Shown here: piece after piece, positions 38,096 through 47,330 of the stretch
Numbering within the stretch: position 1 is the first letter of the stretch
Layout of the letters: every line of letters begins with the position of its first letter
Translations under genes and position numbers: made by a program
Source of the DNA: Saprospiraceae bacterium
GTDB lineage: Bacteria; Bacteroidota; Bacteroidia; Chitinophagales; Saprospiraceae
Direction of reading: 5' to 3'
Assembly (NCBI GenBank): GCA_016716335.1
Contig: JADJWN010000006.1
Coordinates: forward strand, 62,001 to 126,000
DNA: 64,000 nt
Notes under the pieces: generated by a model
Told to the model about the DNA's origin: nothing
Database searches by the model: none
The model's input: only the letters and a program-made list of their open reading frames with translations

Positions 38096-38821
38096 TTATT
38101 TGTAGTATCCTTTTAAGCTTCGGAATTTCATTTCAAGCACTCCCCGGATGGCTTCGGATATGATATTGCTGTTCATTTTGGATTTGCCCTTGAGTCTGTC
38201 TGAAAAAATTATCGGTACTTCCTTGATTTTAAATCCTTTGACCCAGGCGTAATATTTCATTTCTATCTGAAAAGCATAGCCTACAAAGGTGATTTTGTCC
38301 AGATCCATGCTTTCGAGTACTTTCTTGCTGTAACAGATGAATCCTGCGGTGGGATCCATCACAGGCATCCATGTGATCATGCGTACATACATGGAGGCTG
38401 CATAAGAGAGCAATTTTCTGTCCGCAGGCCAGTTGGATATATCTCCACCCTGGGTGTAGCGGCTACCGATAGCCAGATCATAGCCTTCAATTTTTACGGC
38501 ATGCAGTAATCGGGGCAGGTCGTCAGGATTATGGCTGAAATCCGCATCCATTTCAAAAATATATTCGAAGCCATGTGTGACACCATATCTGAATCCGGTG
38601 ATGTAGGCAGTACCCAATCCCATTTTGGAGGGACGTTGTATCAGGTGGATACGTGGCTCTGTATTTTTCATCCCGATGACTTTATCCGCAGTGCCATCCG
38701 GTGAGCCGTCATCTACAATCAGCACATTAAATTCCTGTCCCTGCCGCAAAACAGCCTGAATAATGTCCTCCACATTCTCGATTTCATTGTAGGTGGGTAT
38801 TATGACCAGACAGGAACTCAA
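38096..38821 (-). CDS. Polyprenol-phosphate mannosyltransferase-like GT2 protein
   Basis: About 241 residues. Dolichol-phosphate mannose synthase type: CLVIIPTYNEIENVEDII, LIVDDGSPDGTAD, the catalytic EMDADFSHNP and SRYTQGGDISNW. It makes polyprenyl-phosphate sugar donors for envelope glycosylation. TTG at 38821 gives MSSCLVIIPTYNE, the usual family N-terminus; the frame is open to 38866. After the stop, a shifted frame reads on for 34 sense-looking codons to a TAA at 37993-37995 (KSRQAKDFKPSSTEILKS...), so a lost basic tail is possible. Confidence 0.88.
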   Translation of the reverse strand: MSSCLVIIPTYNEIENVEDIIQAVLRQGQEFNVLIVDDGSPDGTADKVIGMKNTEPRIHLIQRPSKMGLGTAYITGFRYGVTHGFEYIFEMDADFSHNPDDLPRLLHAVKIEGYDLAIGSRYTQGGDISNWPADRKLLSYAASMYVRMITWMPVMDPTAGFICYSKKVLESMDLDKITFVGYAFQIEMKYYAWVKGFKIKEVPIIFSDRLKGKSKMNSNIISEAIRGVLEMKFRSLKGYYK

Positions 38822-38957
38822 AGTTAATATAAATGTATTAAAGGATGATCTTGCTTTGACCTGCAATGATAATTACATTCTGTGATGATTTCAATCATTT
38901 TGATTAAATCAACGAAAAAAAACTGACCGGATTGTCCGTGCTAATGCAAATTGTTTA

Positions 38958-39998
38958 CTAAAAACGATCGGGGCAACACTCTTTCATCATATCATACACG
39001 ACTTCGAACACGTCCTCCGCATAGGGTTTGGTAAAATAATCCCCATCTGATCCGAAAGGTGTGCGGTGTGCAGCAGCAGTGATACATACCGGCTTGGAGT
39101 CTAGATAATGATAGCCATTTTGTACCTCGAGGACATGCCGCATCATATATGCTGTAGCTCCTCCGGGTATATCTTCATCCATAAATATGATTCTGCCGGT
39201 TTTTTTGAGGGAGTTAACAATCACTCCTTCAAGGTCAAAAGGCATAAGAGTCTGCACATCAATCAATTCTGCACTTATGCCAAACCCCTTAAGCATGTCC
39301 ACTGCTTTAACAGCTTCACGGACACAGGAGCCATAGGTGACTAGAGTGACATTTTCACCTGAATGCAGGATTTCAGGTACTCCCAATGGTACCGTGAATT
39401 CCAGTATGTTGTCAGGGAGTTTTTCTTTAAGCCGGTATCCGTTGAGACATTCTACTACAATGCCGGGATCATCAGACTGCATTAAAGTATTATACATACC
39501 TGCTGCCTGTACCATATTTCTGGGGACACACAGATAGATACCCTGCATGGAGGTGAGTATCATGCCCATCGGTGAACCTGCATGCCATATTCCCTCCAGC
39601 CTGTGTCCTCGGGTGCGAATGATGGCAGGAGCGCATTGTATGCCGTTACTTCTGTATCTCAGTGTAGCCAGATCGTCACTAAGAGCGGAGAATGCATAGG
39701 CCATATAATCCAGGTATTGTATCTCGGCAATGGGCCTGAGTCCTCTCATAGCACCTCCGATGGCCTGCCCCACTATAGTCCATTCGCGGATACCAGTGTC
39801 AAAAACCCGCTCCTTTCCATATTTGAGCTGCATTCCTGCAAACCCCTGATTGACATCACCTATCTGACCCACATCTTCACCGAATGCAATGACAGCAGGA
39901 TTATGCTCCAGAATCTGATCAAAATAATTGTTAAGTATCTGATATCCGTTTAAAACCGGCGAATTATCACTGTATTTTGCGGGTCTTACCCGGAACAT
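38958..39998 (-). CDS. 2-oxoacid dehydrogenase E1 component, beta half (transketolase pyrimidine-binding domain)
   Basis: 346 residues. Transketolase-like pyrimidine domain (FGEDVGQIGDVNQGF, GIREWTIVGQAIGGAMRGLRPI) followed by the C-terminal domain (TLVTYGSCVREA, IDVQTLMPFD, EDIPGGATAYM). It overlaps the alpha half by 32 bp. Losing one base in the CCC at 39989-39991 would fuse the two into one protein of about 800 residues, as in known Bacteroidota fused E1 enzymes. Activity is probably on branched-chain 2-oxoacids or pyruvate; no E2 or E3 gene is in the window. Confidence 0.9.
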   Translation of the reverse strand: MFRVRPAKYSDNSPVLNGYQILNNYFDQILEHNPAVIAFGEDVGQIGDVNQGFAGMQLKYGKERVFDTGIREWTIVGQAIGGAMRGLRPIAEIQYLDYMAYAFSALSDDLATLRYRSNGIQCAPAIIRTRGHRLEGIWHAGSPMGMILTSMQGIYLCVPRNMVQAAGMYNTLMQSDDPGIVVECLNGYRLKEKLPDNILEFTVPLGVPEILHSGENVTLVTYGSCVREAVKAVDMLKGFGISAELIDVQTLMPFDLEGVIVNSLKKTGRIIFMDEDIPGGATAYMMRHVLEVQNGYHYLDSKPVCITAAAHRTPFGSDGDYFTKPYAEDVFEVVYDMMKECCPDRF

Positions 39999-41370
39999 TT
40001 AAGGCAGAAAGTGGTGTCTCGCTGTATAGATGTGTGCTGTATCTGTTTTTACCATCCCGGGTGATATGACTGACAAAATCGTTAAGTTCGGGCAATTTGA
40101 AATCAGAAAATCTCCGCAGCTGAATTTCCAGTTTTCTTGCATTTTGTACTATTTCTGCATATACCGGATTGGTGAAAGATTTTGCTTCTGTCTCAAGATG
40201 ACGTATAGCTTCTGTTTTATAGTTTTCATGCAGGGCCTGATAAAACCCAAGGAGTCTGTCCCAGACTATTTTCACTTTATCAGAATAAACCTTCCAGGCA
40301 CGGTCTCTTGCAGCTTTTACCTCATCTTTGGCTTTGATTGCCATGTCCTCCAGCTCAGACTCAGTGGCAATGCCGTGCTCCACCATCCATTCTCCCATTT
40401 TGCGGATACAGTCATATTCTTTTTCCCACTCCAATCGTTTGGCAGATTTGTATCTTTCATGAGAGCCGCTCGTACTGTGACCCTGTGGCTGGGTGAGCTC
40501 TGTGACATGGATGATAGCAGGGATGTGTTCTTCTCTGACCTTATTGGCTACTGCTTCAAAGACGGTACACAATTCTGCATAATCCCATCCCTTGACCGTG
40601 TAAATATAAATTCCTTCACCATGCTTGTTGATAAGAAATCCTTCCAGTGCTTTGCTGATTGAGCCCTTTACCGTTTGCATTTCTACGGGGACAGAAATGC
40701 CATAACCATCATCCCATACTGCTACTACTAAAGGTACCTTCATCACCGCGGCAGCATTGACTGTTTCCCAGAATACTCCCTCGGAGGTGGAGCTGTCGCC
40801 GATAGTGACAAAACTGACTTCATTCCCATGGTCAGAAAATTTTTCCTTTCCGGGAATATCAAGTTGTCTGTATTTTTTAGAGGCCATGGCTATACCCAGG
40901 GCTCTTGCCATTTGACCACCTGTACACGATACATCAGCAGTAACATTATACAATTCTGCGTGATTGAGCCATCTGCCGTCGGTGTCAACAGTTGCAGTGG
41001 CGTAGTGGCTGTTCATCTGCCTGCCGCCTGAAAACGGATCATTTTCGGTGTCGGCATATAATTGAAAGAAAAAATCCTCTATGCTACTGAGGCCTGTGGC
41101 CATCATGAATGTCTGATCCCGATAATAGCCGGACCTCCAGTCTCCTTTCCGGAAAGCTCTGGCCATAGCTACCTGGGGTACCTCCTTTCCATCACCAAGG
41201 ATTCCGAATTTGGCTTTACCTGTCAGTACTTCTTTGCGGCCTAATAAGGAGGCTTCACGACTCATCAGACAAATCATGTAATCATCGATTACGTTCTGAT
41301 GAAATTTCTTCAATTGGACATCATCTGTTACCGCTGGGGTAACATTCATTTCCTGAATCATTTGGCTCAT
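39967..41370 (-). CDS. 2-oxoacid dehydrogenase E1 component, alpha half (thiamine-diphosphate domain)
   Basis: 467 residues. ThDP-binding fold with GDSSTSEGVFWETVNAAAVMKVP and NDGYGIS-type WDDGYGISVPVEMQ, followed by HSTSGSHERYK, the phosphorylation-loop-like region. The first 70 residues carry the SREASLLGRKEVLTGKAKF region typical of Bacteroidota E1. The end (NVPGKTRKIQ) runs over the start of the beta half in another frame, and a one-base change would give the fused NVPVRPAKYSD. Forms E1 of an oxidative decarboxylation complex. Confidence 0.9.
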   Translation of the reverse strand: MSQMIQEMNVTPAVTDDVQLKKFHQNVIDDYMICLMSREASLLGRKEVLTGKAKFGILGDGKEVPQVAMARAFRKGDWRSGYYRDQTFMMATGLSSIEDFFFQLYADTENDPFSGGRQMNSHYATATVDTDGRWLNHAELYNVTADVSCTGGQMARALGIAMASKKYRQLDIPGKEKFSDHGNEVSFVTIGDSSTSEGVFWETVNAAAVMKVPLVVAVWDDGYGISVPVEMQTVKGSISKALEGFLINKHGEGIYIYTVKGWDYAELCTVFEAVANKVREEHIPAIIHVTELTQPQGHSTSGSHERYKSAKRLEWEKEYDCIRKMGEWMVEHGIATESELEDMAIKAKDEVKAARDRAWKVYSDKVKIVWDRLLGFYQALHENYKTEAIRHLETEAKSFTNPVYAEIVQNARKLEIQLRRFSDFKLPELNDFVSHITRDGKNRYSTHLYSETPLSALNVPGKTRKIQ

Positions 41371-41717
41371 GTTGGTCGGACATAAAAATACTGCAAAATT
41401 TTCAATTCATTGAAACCAGCTTCATTTTTTGAGATAATTCAGATGCTTTGCTTCAATGGATGCGCAAAGGTATGACTAAATTTTTGAAATATTCGTTGGA
41501 TTATTGCATAATTTAATAACGCTAACAAAATAATATTCCAAAATTGTGATTATGTGTTTTGTTAATTTTTGTGCGCTGCTGGTATGTTAAATAAAATTGA
41601 AAAGTCTGTGAGTGATTTTTAAACATCTCAAATGAAAAGTAACACGCAGGTATGTGGTTTGCATGATATCAGCGCCACCGGTTTGATACACTTTCTAAAC
41701 GGTACATGTGAAGTCAT

Positions 41718-41858
41718 AAAAAGTTTTTAGTTTTATCATTAACTATATTTATATTTGCTTGTTCTATATTTCTGAACTCAACAAGAAGGCCGGGTGAATG
41801 TGAATCAAATCCCGAAGAACAGGAAGATTTGAGGATTCAGCCAAAGAGGATTAAATAA
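41718..41858 (+). CDS. Possible small lipoprotein lacking a visible start codon
   Basis: From an in-frame AAA-AAG at 41718 the frame reads KKFLVLSLTIFIFACS, a textbook lipoprotein signal with lipobox FACS, and ends at the TAA 41856-41858, six bases before the next ATG. The codon before KK is CAT rather than ATG; one lost base (CATG-AAA-AAG) would explain this. Alternatively the TATATTTG at 41750-41757 is a promoter and there is no gene. Weak call. The rest of 41371-41717 holds nothing I can name. Confidence 0.3.
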   Translation, partial: KKFLVLSLTIFIFACSIFLNSTRRPGECESNPEEQEDLRIQPKRIK

Positions 41859-41864
41859 CATTGG

Positions 41865-42167
41865 ATGTCTGTTTTTGTAAAATATGTATTCATAATTTTG
41901 GTATTGTCCGGTTTTTCGGCGGTTACCTATTATCAATATAAAATTGCCGACAGAATGATATTGCTCACAGAAGAAAACCATGAACATTCAGAAGAAAACA
42001 GCAATACTTCCAATCAATTATTTAAAGAAATCAACTACATATCCACAATACAAACTAATTTGGATATTTCCGGCTTTACTACATCCATAAAGTGTCCTGA
42101 TTCAATTATTATTCCTGCCGGTAAGCTTTTTATCCCGGATCTTTACTCTCCTCCCGAACGGTTATAG
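41865..42167 (+). CDS. Small protein with one N-terminal membrane helix, unknown
   Basis: 100 residues. Helix at about 6-22 (VFIILVLSGFSAVTYYQY), then a short charged stretch (EENHEHSEEN) and a periplasmic tail ending DLYSPPERL. No family recognised. It ends about 95 bp before the SulP gene and may belong to the same transcript. Confidence 0.5.
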   Translation: MSVFVKYVFIILVLSGFSAVTYYQYKIADRMILLTEENHEHSEENSNTSNQLFKEINYISTIQTNLDISGFTTSIKCPDSIIIPAGKLFIPDLYSPPERL

Positions 42168-42263
42168 CTACCGGTAAATTCTGATTTCGTACAGATATCA
42201 GGGTTGGCAAATGCTTTGTAATCATTGTGTAAGACTCCGAATCATTAAATCAAGTTTTTGATC

Positions 42264-43907
42264 ATGTGGGATATATCCTTCAGACATTTCAAGTCTGACT
42301 TTTCAGCCGGTCTGGTTGTATTTCTGGTGGCATTACCACTTTGTCTTGGTATTGCCATGGCATCCGGTGCTCCTCTTTTTTCAGGCATCATTGCAGGTAT
42401 TATGGGTGGCATTGTGGTAGGTGTGCTCAGTAATTCCCATGTCAGCGTATCAGGACCGGCGGCGGGGCTCACCGCCATTGTCCTGACCGCTATTACATCA
42501 CTTGGTTCATTTGAGATTTTTCTGGTGGCAGTCGTATTGGCGGGTGTTATGCAGTTGGTTCTGGGATTTCTGAAAGCAGGGAGTATTTCAAACTATTTTC
42601 CGAATAATGTCATTGAAGGAATGTTGGCGGGTATCGGAGTGATTATATTTCTGAAGCAGATTCCACATGCCTTCGGATATGACAGGGACTATGAGGGCGA
42701 CATGAGTTTTTCAGACGACAAAGGACACAATACGATCACGGATATTCTGGATTCATTTAATTATATTCATTATGGAGCTATCATTATCACAGTAGTTTCA
42801 CTGATTGTATTAATCGCCTGGGATAAATTACCTTATTTTAAAAAATTCAAACTCATTCCGGGGGCTTTGGTGGCAGTACTTGCAGGTATGATTATTGACC
42901 GGATTTTTATTCTGACAGGTTCTTCTCTGGCGGTTAAGGACGACCACCTTGTCAGGCTGCCTGTAGCAGGAGGCATTCATGAGTTGGGTTCGCTGATTAC
43001 ATGGCCCGATTTCAGTGCAGTGACACGGCCGGATGTATGGATCGTGGCTGTTACGCTTACGGTTGTTGCTTCTATTGAGACTTTGCTCTGCATAGAAGCC
43101 GGTGATCGTCTGGATATATACAAAAGGTACAGTTCTACCAATACAGAGTTGAAGGCTCAGGGTGTGGGCAACATTCTCAGTGGCCTGATTGGCGGATTGC
43201 CTATGACCTCTGTGGTGGTGAGAACAACTGCCAATATCAACTCAGGTGCCCGAACCAAACTGGCTACTATCATTCATGGATTTTTATTACTGATCAGTGT
43301 TTTGACCATTCCACGGATTCTGAATATGATTCCTTTGGCAAGTCTTGCCGCTATACTGCTGATGATAGGCTACAAGCTGGCAAATCCGGCAAAAGTTAAG
43401 AGGTTCTGGTCTCAGGGTAAGTATCAGTTTATACCCTTTATTGCCACACTTGGTGCTGTAGTAGTAACGGATTTGTTGAAGGGAGTAGCTATCGGTATGG
43501 TGATTAGCATTATCTTTATATTGAGAGGCAATTTGAAAAGGGCTTATTATTTCCGTAAGGAAAGTTTTCATGACGGGGATTCGATATATATCAAACTGGC
43601 AGAAGAAGTCTCTTTTTTGAATAAAGCCGCCATTAAGCTGACTTTAGGACATATACCTCCCAACAGCAAGGTAACCATAGATGCGTCCAACAGCGTATAT
43701 ATCGCCCATGACGTGCTGGACTTAATCAAAGAGTTTCATGATGTTGGAGGACCTGAGAGAGGTATAACTGTGACGCTCAAAGGATTTAAGGATTATTACG
43801 ATATTGAAGACACCGGTGAAGAGGAAAATCATGTATATGTAAGGGAAAATTTTACCCATGGCGATCAAAAGCAATTTTTATCCAATTTTATTAAAAAGAA
43901 TGAATGA
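42264..43907 (+). CDS. SulP-family anion transporter (probable bicarbonate transporter)
   Basis: About 547 residues, ten to fourteen membrane helices in the SLC26/SulP fold. The N-terminal segment DFSAGLVVFLVALPLCLGIAMASG and the motif NSHVSVSGPAAGLTA are typical. A C-terminal STAS-like domain starts at about residue 440 (VSFLNKAAIKLTLGHIPPNSKVTIDAS). The stop overlaps the start of a beta-carbonic anhydrase (ATGA). SulP proteins fused or linked to carbonic anhydrase are thought to carry bicarbonate. The ATG at 42264 is preferred to TTG at 42258. Confidence 0.9.
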   Translation: MWDISFRHFKSDFSAGLVVFLVALPLCLGIAMASGAPLFSGIIAGIMGGIVVGVLSNSHVSVSGPAAGLTAIVLTAITSLGSFEIFLVAVVLAGVMQLVLGFLKAGSISNYFPNNVIEGMLAGIGVIIFLKQIPHAFGYDRDYEGDMSFSDDKGHNTITDILDSFNYIHYGAIIITVVSLIVLIAWDKLPYFKKFKLIPGALVAVLAGMIIDRIFILTGSSLAVKDDHLVRLPVAGGIHELGSLITWPDFSAVTRPDVWIVAVTLTVVASIETLLCIEAGDRLDIYKRYSSTNTELKAQGVGNILSGLIGGLPMTSVVVRTTANINSGARTKLATIIHGFLLLISVLTIPRILNMIPLASLAAILLMIGYKLANPAKVKRFWSQGKYQFIPFIATLGAVVVTDLLKGVAIGMVISIIFILRGNLKRAYYFRKESFHDGDSIYIKLAEEVSFLNKAAIKLTLGHIPPNSKVTIDASNSVYIAHDVLDLIKEFHDVGGPERGITVTLKGFKDYYDIEDTGEEENHVYVRENFTHGDQKQFLSNFIKKNE

Positions 43908-44578
43908 CTGTAAATATGAAAGCACATAATAAGGAAACTCAAGCCACTGTAACCCCCGCCAAAGCGCTTCAATTCCTGAAGGAAGGTAACCTCAGATTCA
44001 TCAATAATCTGAAAATAAACCGCAATCTGCTGGAACAGGTCAATGATACCCGCGAAGGGCAATGGCCTTTTGCCACTATATTGAGTTGTATTGACAGCAG
44101 GACTTCCACCGAGTTGATTTTTGATCAGGGTCTGGGAGATATATTCAGCATCCGTATTGCAGGGAATATTCTGAATGATGACATACTCGGCAGCATGGAG
44201 TTTGCCTGTAAGGTGGCAGGTTCTAAAATCATCATGGTGCTTGGGCATTCATCATGCGGAGCGGTAAAGGGTGCGGTATCTCAGGTAGAGCTGGGGCATC
44301 TTACTTCACTGCTGAATAAAATAAGACCGGCGGTACTCAGAGTGAAGAATAAATTCAAAAAAGAAGAAAAACCGGACTTCAATCAACTGGTGGAATTGGT
44401 AGCAAAGGAAAATGTCTGCATTACCCTGAAACAGATACTCGAGAGGAGTCCAATCATTTCGGATATGTTTGAAAAAGGAGAGATCGGACTTGTTTCAGGA
44501 TATTACAGTGTAGAAACCGGCGAAGTAGAATTTATTGAAGAGTGGATTCCTGAAAAAGTTGAAAAAGTAAAATCATAA
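43904..44578 (+). CDS. Beta-class carbonic anhydrase
   Basis: 224 residues. Zinc ligands are in CIDSRTSTE (Cys, and the Asp-Arg dyad) and GHSSCGAVKGA (His and Cys), with FSIRIAGNIL between. It interconverts CO2 and bicarbonate. The 4-bp overlap with the SulP gene suggests translational coupling and joint use in inorganic carbon supply or pH control. Confidence 0.95.
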   Translation: MTVNMKAHNKETQATVTPAKALQFLKEGNLRFINNLKINRNLLEQVNDTREGQWPFATILSCIDSRTSTELIFDQGLGDIFSIRIAGNILNDDILGSMEFACKVAGSKIIMVLGHSSCGAVKGAVSQVELGHLTSLLNKIRPAVLRVKNKFKKEEKPDFNQLVELVAKENVCITLKQILERSPIISDMFEKGEIGLVSGYYSVETGEVEFIEEWIPEKVEKVKS

Positions 44579-44580
44579 AA

Positions 44581-45540
44581 GTGAACATCAGAATAGTCTT
44601 TGCAGATGCATACACTCTGAATCCCGGGGATCTGGATATGTCTTCATTACAAAAACTTGGAGACTATTATGCTTATGACAGACTGGATGCGGAAAGCCTG
44701 CCTCACACAGTCAGGAGTGCAGAAATATTGATTGTCAATAAGTTCAGGATTACGGAGGAAGTCTTAAATCAGATGCCGGATCTGCGCTATATAACTGTCG
44801 CTGCTACGGGATACAACAATATTGATGCACAGGCAGTAGTGGCCAGACGAATACCTGTGAGTAATGTCAGCGGTTACAGTACCGATAGTGTCGCCCAACA
44901 TGTTTTTTCAATGTTGCTTGCGTGGTTCAATAAAGTGGAGTATTACTCCGGTCTGGTGAAAGATGAACAATGGACCAACTCCAGGGACTTTTGTTTTTAC
45001 AGGCATAAGATATGCGCTTTGAAAAACAGGGTGATGGGGATATATGGTTATGGTGCCATCGGCAGAAGGGTAGGAGAGATCGCAAAGGCTTTCGGTATGG
45101 AGGTTATGGCATATACCAGAAATCCGGAATCCAAAAAGGATGCAGATGTAAGGTTTGTCAATCTGGAGGAGCTCCTGGCTCAATCCGATATCCTATCTCT
45201 GCATGCCCCACTGACAGATAAAAACAGACATATAATTGATAAGCATCATCTCAGAATGATGAAAAGCAATGCTCTGATAGTGAATACTGCCAGAGGAGCC
45301 CTCATCAGCGAACCCGATCTGCTGGAAGCTCTGGAAGCAGGGATAATATCAGGAGCATGTCTGGATGTGCTCGAACAGGAGCCACCTGACAGGCAGCACC
45401 CCTTGATACATCATCCCAAATGTATAGTAACTCCACACATTGCATGGGCCGGATACGAATCCCGTAAGGCATTGCTGGATGGGCTCGTCAATAATATCAC
45501 GGCATTTATGAACGGCACAGTAATCAACCGGGTATTGTAA
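44581..45540 (+). CDS. D-2-hydroxyacid dehydrogenase (glycerate dehydrogenase-like)
   Basis: 319 residues. The NAD motif is GIYGYGAIGRRVGEIA; the catalytic Arg is in NTARGALISE, the Glu in DVLEQEPP and the His in TPHIAWAG. HprA-type enzymes reduce hydroxypyruvate or glyoxylate. A GTG start at 44581 lies 2 bp after the carbonic anhydrase stop, so it is in the same operon. Substrate uncertain. Confidence 0.9.
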   Translation: MNIRIVFADAYTLNPGDLDMSSLQKLGDYYAYDRLDAESLPHTVRSAEILIVNKFRITEEVLNQMPDLRYITVAATGYNNIDAQAVVARRIPVSNVSGYSTDSVAQHVFSMLLAWFNKVEYYSGLVKDEQWTNSRDFCFYRHKICALKNRVMGIYGYGAIGRRVGEIAKAFGMEVMAYTRNPESKKDADVRFVNLEELLAQSDILSLHAPLTDKNRHIIDKHHLRMMKSNALIVNTARGALISEPDLLEALEAGIISGACLDVLEQEPPDRQHPLIHHPKCIVTPHIAWAGYESRKALLDGLVNNITAFMNGTVINRVL

Positions 45541-45682
45541 CCCTGCATTGATTTTTTACTGAACATACGGATAGTAAACAACAGGAAAATTTAATGATCC
45601 AGGATGAAAGATCAGGAAGCCGCTGCCTATCTACGTCAGCATCACTTTGCTCATTTCACCCGACACCCGAGATCAGAAACCT

Positions 45683-45710
45683 AAAACCGAAAACCGAAAA
45701 CCGAAAACCG
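45683..45710. repeat. AAAACCG x4 tandem heptamer
   Basis: Four perfect 7-bp copies in the space between the convergent dehydrogenase and flotillin genes. No function apparent. Confidence 0.8.
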
Positions 45711-45726
45711 CCCCTTACACTCAGCA

Positions 45727-47265
45727 TTATTCCGTTGTCTGCTCTTCAGGATTGGCTTTATCTTCTGATTCAGAACCTTTAGTTTCGGTTCCTTTCAGGT
45801 AACTGGGGAGATTAAGCCCCGCCATATTGAACAGGTCATTGAGTGGTGGTACTGTTTTCATCATGCCGGATACAAAATTTGCCGTCGTACTGTTATCTCC
45901 TCCTCCGGTACCTGAATCCCATACAGTGATTTTATCAATTTTTATATTCTTGACAGCTTCTACCTGTGTTCTTACCAATTCGGGGAGTTTTTCAATGAGC
46001 AGGAGCTGGAAAGCTTTGGACGGGTCTCCACCGGCTGCCTTTACTACCTGCTCATAACCTTCGGCCTGCTTGGTCAGTATTTCGTATAGACCTTTTGCTT
46101 CTGCTTCCATTTTGGCAAATATGGCGTCTGCTTCACCTTTGGCGCTGAGCCGGATACGCTCGGCTTCGGCCTGTGCTTCGATGATGGCCCTTTGTTTGGC
46201 TATTTCGGCAGGCACCACTACATTGGCGATCTGGCTTGACCTTTCCCTTTCAGATCTGGCAAGTTCGGCTTTCTGCTCTGCCAGATAGGCTTCTTCCATG
46301 GCTTTGGCCTGCTGTACTTTTTCAGCTGCGATGGCAAGCCTGTTGGCTTCGGCTTCCTTTTCTCTCCGGATGGCTTCAGAATTGGCGATTTCTATTCTGG
46401 CCTCATTCTCCCCTTTGACTGCTATGGCATTGGCCTCAGCAATTTTTACCCTCGTGTCCCTTTCTGCTTCTGCCTTACCTATAGACTCATCTTTGGTGGC
46501 TGCAGCGATGCTGATTTCCTTGTCTTTGCGGGTGATGGCAATTTTTACGTCACGGTCCCGATGAGTCTCTGCGATGGCCACATCCCTTTCGCGGTCTGCC
46601 ATAGCCTTTCCGGTCTCACCGATTTTTTCCTGCTCGGCTACACTGATTTTGGCTTCATTGATAGCTTTGGCTGCTGCTTCTTTGCCCAATGCTTCTATAT
46701 ACCCCGACTCGTCTTTGATATCTGTGACATTGACATTAATCAGTTTTAGACCTATTTTTTTCAATTCCGTATCTACATTTTTGGATATATTATCCAGAAA
46801 TTTATCCCTGTCAGAATTGATTTCTTCTATGGTCATGGTTGCAATCACCAGTCTTAATTGGCCGAATAGAATATCCTTACTCAATTCCTGTATCTGATCC
46901 TGCTTCAGACCCAGCAATCTTTCGGCAGCAGAGGTCATACTATCGGGGTCAGTGGAGATAGCGATGGTAAATCGGCAGGGTACATCCACCCGGATATTCT
47001 GGCGGCTGAGTGCATTGGTGAGATTGGCTTCTATGGAAATGGGCTTGAGATCCAGATAGGCATAATCCTGAATGACAGGCCATATAAATGCACCTCCACC
47101 GTGGATACATCGGGCCGAAGTACCGCCTGTACGGCCATATACCACCAGTATTTTGTCAGACGGACATCTTTTGTATCGGGATATAATAGCCAGCGTCAGA
47201 ATTACAAAAACGATGGCGCCGACAATGATAATCAGAAAAGGCCCTAATGCTTCCATAGTTTGCAT
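45727..47265 (-). CDS. Flotillin-like SPFH/band 7 protein (YqiK type)
   Basis: 512 residues. N-terminal membrane helix (FLIIIVGAIVFVILTLAII), SPFH/band 7 domain at about 40-200, then a long coiled coil built of A, E, K repeats (ANAIAVKGENEARIEI and similar) to about 400 and a flotillin C-terminal region. Flotillins organise membrane microdomains. The next gene downstream in the divergent block upstream (47331) is an NfeD-like protein, the usual partner. In-frame ATG at 47256 is an alternative start. Confidence 0.9.
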   Translation of the reverse strand: MQTMEALGPFLIIIVGAIVFVILTLAIISRYKRCPSDKILVVYGRTGGTSARCIHGGGAFIWPVIQDYAYLDLKPISIEANLTNALSRQNIRVDVPCRFTIAISTDPDSMTSAAERLLGLKQDQIQELSKDILFGQLRLVIATMTIEEINSDRDKFLDNISKNVDTELKKIGLKLINVNVTDIKDESGYIEALGKEAAAKAINEAKISVAEQEKIGETGKAMADRERDVAIAETHRDRDVKIAITRKDKEISIAAATKDESIGKAEAERDTRVKIAEANAIAVKGENEARIEIANSEAIRREKEAEANRLAIAAEKVQQAKAMEEAYLAEQKAELARSERERSSQIANVVVPAEIAKQRAIIEAQAEAERIRLSAKGEADAIFAKMEAEAKGLYEILTKQAEGYEQVVKAAGGDPSKAFQLLLIEKLPELVRTQVEAVKNIKIDKITVWDSGTGGGDNSTTANFVSGMMKTVPPLNDLFNMAGLNLPSYLKGTETKGSESEDKANPEEQTTE

Positions 47266-47330
47266 ACTTTATTATTTAAAAGGATTTTGAATAATGATTA
47301 AGTGTGTATTGCGATTCAAGGGTCAGAGAA

